From: Clostridiales bacterium
GTDB lineage: Bacteria > Bacillota > Clostridia > Lachnospirales > Lachnospiraceae
Reading direction: 5' to 3'
DNA: 6,879 nucleotides
Assembly (NCBI GenBank): GCA_019423835.1
Contig: JAHZAR010000019.1
Coordinates: forward strand, 11,747-18,625
The translations under genes were made by a program, and so were the position numbers. The notes beneath the pieces were generated by a model. The model was not told where the DNA came from. It saw only the letters and a list, made by a program, of their open reading frames with translations, and searched no databases. Positions 5,937 to 6,879 of this stretch are shown piece after piece; position 1 is the stretch's first letter, and every line of letters starts with the position of its first letter.

Positions 5937-6879
5937 CTCATGCTCCAGCCATTTCCCGCTTCTGAACCGTCTCACAAAGAAGAAGCCGCGTACGGTCCAG
6001 TCAGTGAACATTCCAATCCATACAGCCATGGGGCCAAGGCCGCAGACACGGATCAGGAAGATACAGAGAGTGACACGGCAGGCCCACATGGAGAGACAGG
6101 AGAGCAGCATGGAAAATTTTACATCGCCGGCGGCCCGCAGGCCATAGCCGGGAACGAAGGCTGCTGTCCATACCAGAGGCTTTACCACTGTAATCCACCC
6201 TACCATAAACAGGCAGAGGGAAGCGCTTTCCTCTTCCAGGCCGGCCAGTCCCGTGATAGGTCCCGAAAGGAGAAAGATGAGAATACAGCTCACAAAGACA
6301 GCGGCCTCCGCCGCATAGCTCAGTTTCTTTATGTAATACCTGGCCTCGTCAGGTCTGCCCGCTCCCAGGCACTGGCCAACTACGGTCATCATGCCGATTC
6401 CGATGCCGATTCCGGCAATGCCGTTGAAATTTTCCATAATATTCGTCATGGCCTGGGCGGCGATCGCCGCTGTTCCCAGAGTGGAGACGGTGGACTGGAT
6501 GGCCAGTTTTCCAAACTGGAACATTCCGTTTTCCACTCCGGAGGGAATCCCGATGCGCAGAATATTTTTGATCAGGCGTCCGTCCGGTCTGAGGAAGATA
6601 AAGTTTCCGATGGTGATTGCTCCGGCCTTCTTCCGGAGAAATAAAAGTACACATACGGCGGCGGCAATCCGGGACACCAGGGTAGAGATGGCAGCTCCGG
6701 CCACCCCAAGTCCTGCCCCCCAGATTAGAACGGCATTTCCGAAAATATTCAGAAGGTTTGTGGCCACTGTGACAGCCATGGGAAGGCGGCTGTTATTCTG
6801 TGCCCTGAAAATGGCGGACCCGGAATCAAAGAGGGCGATGAAGGGGAAGGACAGAGAGGTATAGAAAAAATATACCATA
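5925..6879 (-). CDS. MATE family multidrug/cation exporter, C-terminal part (5' end beyond the window)
   Basis: The frame ends at TAG (5925-5927) and remains open to the right edge, giving about 317 residues; MATE proteins usually have about 450, so roughly 130 N-terminal residues (the first three to four helices) lie outside. The ATG at 6876-6878 is therefore most likely internal. The visible part shows the family pattern: GSAIFRAQNNSRLPM at about 20-34, just before the next helix; a GLGVAGAAISTLVSR stretch near 56-70 closing the N-lobe; IGIPSGVENGMFQFGKLA opening the C-lobe; a VGQCLGAGRPDEA loop; and YGLRAAGDVKF before the last helices. The C-terminus RSGKWLEHEVAG is short and charged. MATE transporters export cationic drugs and metabolites across the cytoplasmic membrane in exchange for Na+ or H+; the substrate is not readable. 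It lies upstream of tRNA-Arg on the same strand and has no clear terminator of its own. Confidence 0.92.
   Translation of the reverse strand, partial: MVYFFYTSLSFPFIALFDSGSAIFRAQNNSRLPMAVTVATNLLNIFGNAVLIWGAGLGVAGAAISTLVSRIAAAVCVLLFLRKKAGAITIGNFIFLRPDGRLIKNILRIGIPSGVENGMFQFGKLAIQSTVSTLGTAAIAAQAMTNIMENFNGIAGIGIGIGMMTVVGQCLGAGRPDEARYYIKKLSYAAEAAVFVSCILIFLLSGPITGLAGLEEESASLCLFMVGWITVVKPLVWTAAFVPGYGLRAAGDVKFSMLLSCLSMWACRVTLCIFLIRVCGLGPMAVWIGMFTDWTVRGFFFVRRFRSGKWLEHEVAG

Noticed and set aside
5844..6644. Long plus-strand open frame of 266 codons opposite the MATE gene
   Set aside because: It starts within the tRNA promoter, has no good ribosome binding site, and its product is His/Ser/Gln-rich with no recognisable fold. 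The opposite strand encodes a clear MATE protein.
1..6879. CRISPR array, toxin-antitoxin pair, transposon or known defence system
   Set aside because: No regularly spaced repeats, terminal inverted repeats, transposase, or small paired genes were seen; the genes are ordinary proteolysis, transport and tRNA functions plus one unknown.

Overview
The window looks like chromosomal DNA from an anaerobic Firmicute of the Clostridia, most likely Lachnospiraceae-like. The grounds are moderate-to-high GC, purine-rich coding strands, clear AAGGAGA-type ribosome binding sites, a ClpA-type unfoldase in a Gram-positive-style setting, a FliB-family Cys-rich protein, and DedA and MATE proteins resembling those of gut clostridia. 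This placement is an inference from style, not from a phylogenetic marker.

Left part (1-3682, plus strand): the last 20 codons of a ClpS-like adaptor, then clpA (two AAA+ modules with an unusually long charged linker after the N-domain), then a gene of the FliB / flagellin lysine-N-methylase family that overlaps clpA by 4 bases (ATGA). The three genes read as one operon. ClpS hands N-degron substrates to ClpA, which unfolds them for ClpP (not in the window). The FliB-like protein is tightly coupled to clpA, but there is no flagellar gene here, so its substrate is open.

Middle part (3683-5677, plus strand): an intergenic region of about 345 bases holds two GC-rich hairpins, an AT-rich segment with a short direct repeat, and a good sigma-A-type promoter (TTGACG, 17 bases, TATCCT). 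The promoter leads to an unrecognised membrane-anchored or secreted protein and, 53 bases after it, a DedA-family membrane protein. These two probably form a second operon concerned with the cell envelope.

Right part (5694-6879, minus strand): a long perfect hairpin between dedA and the tRNA acts as a terminator, mainly for the minus strand. Next come a tRNA-Arg (anticodon CCG) with its own promoter and the C-terminal two thirds of a MATE-family exporter that runs off the window edge.

I found no CRISPR array, insertion sequence, phage gene or recognised defence system. The least explained parts are the FliB-like gene in the clpS-clpA operon, the extended ClpA linker, the uncharacterised secreted protein and the structured intergenic region at 3683-4028.
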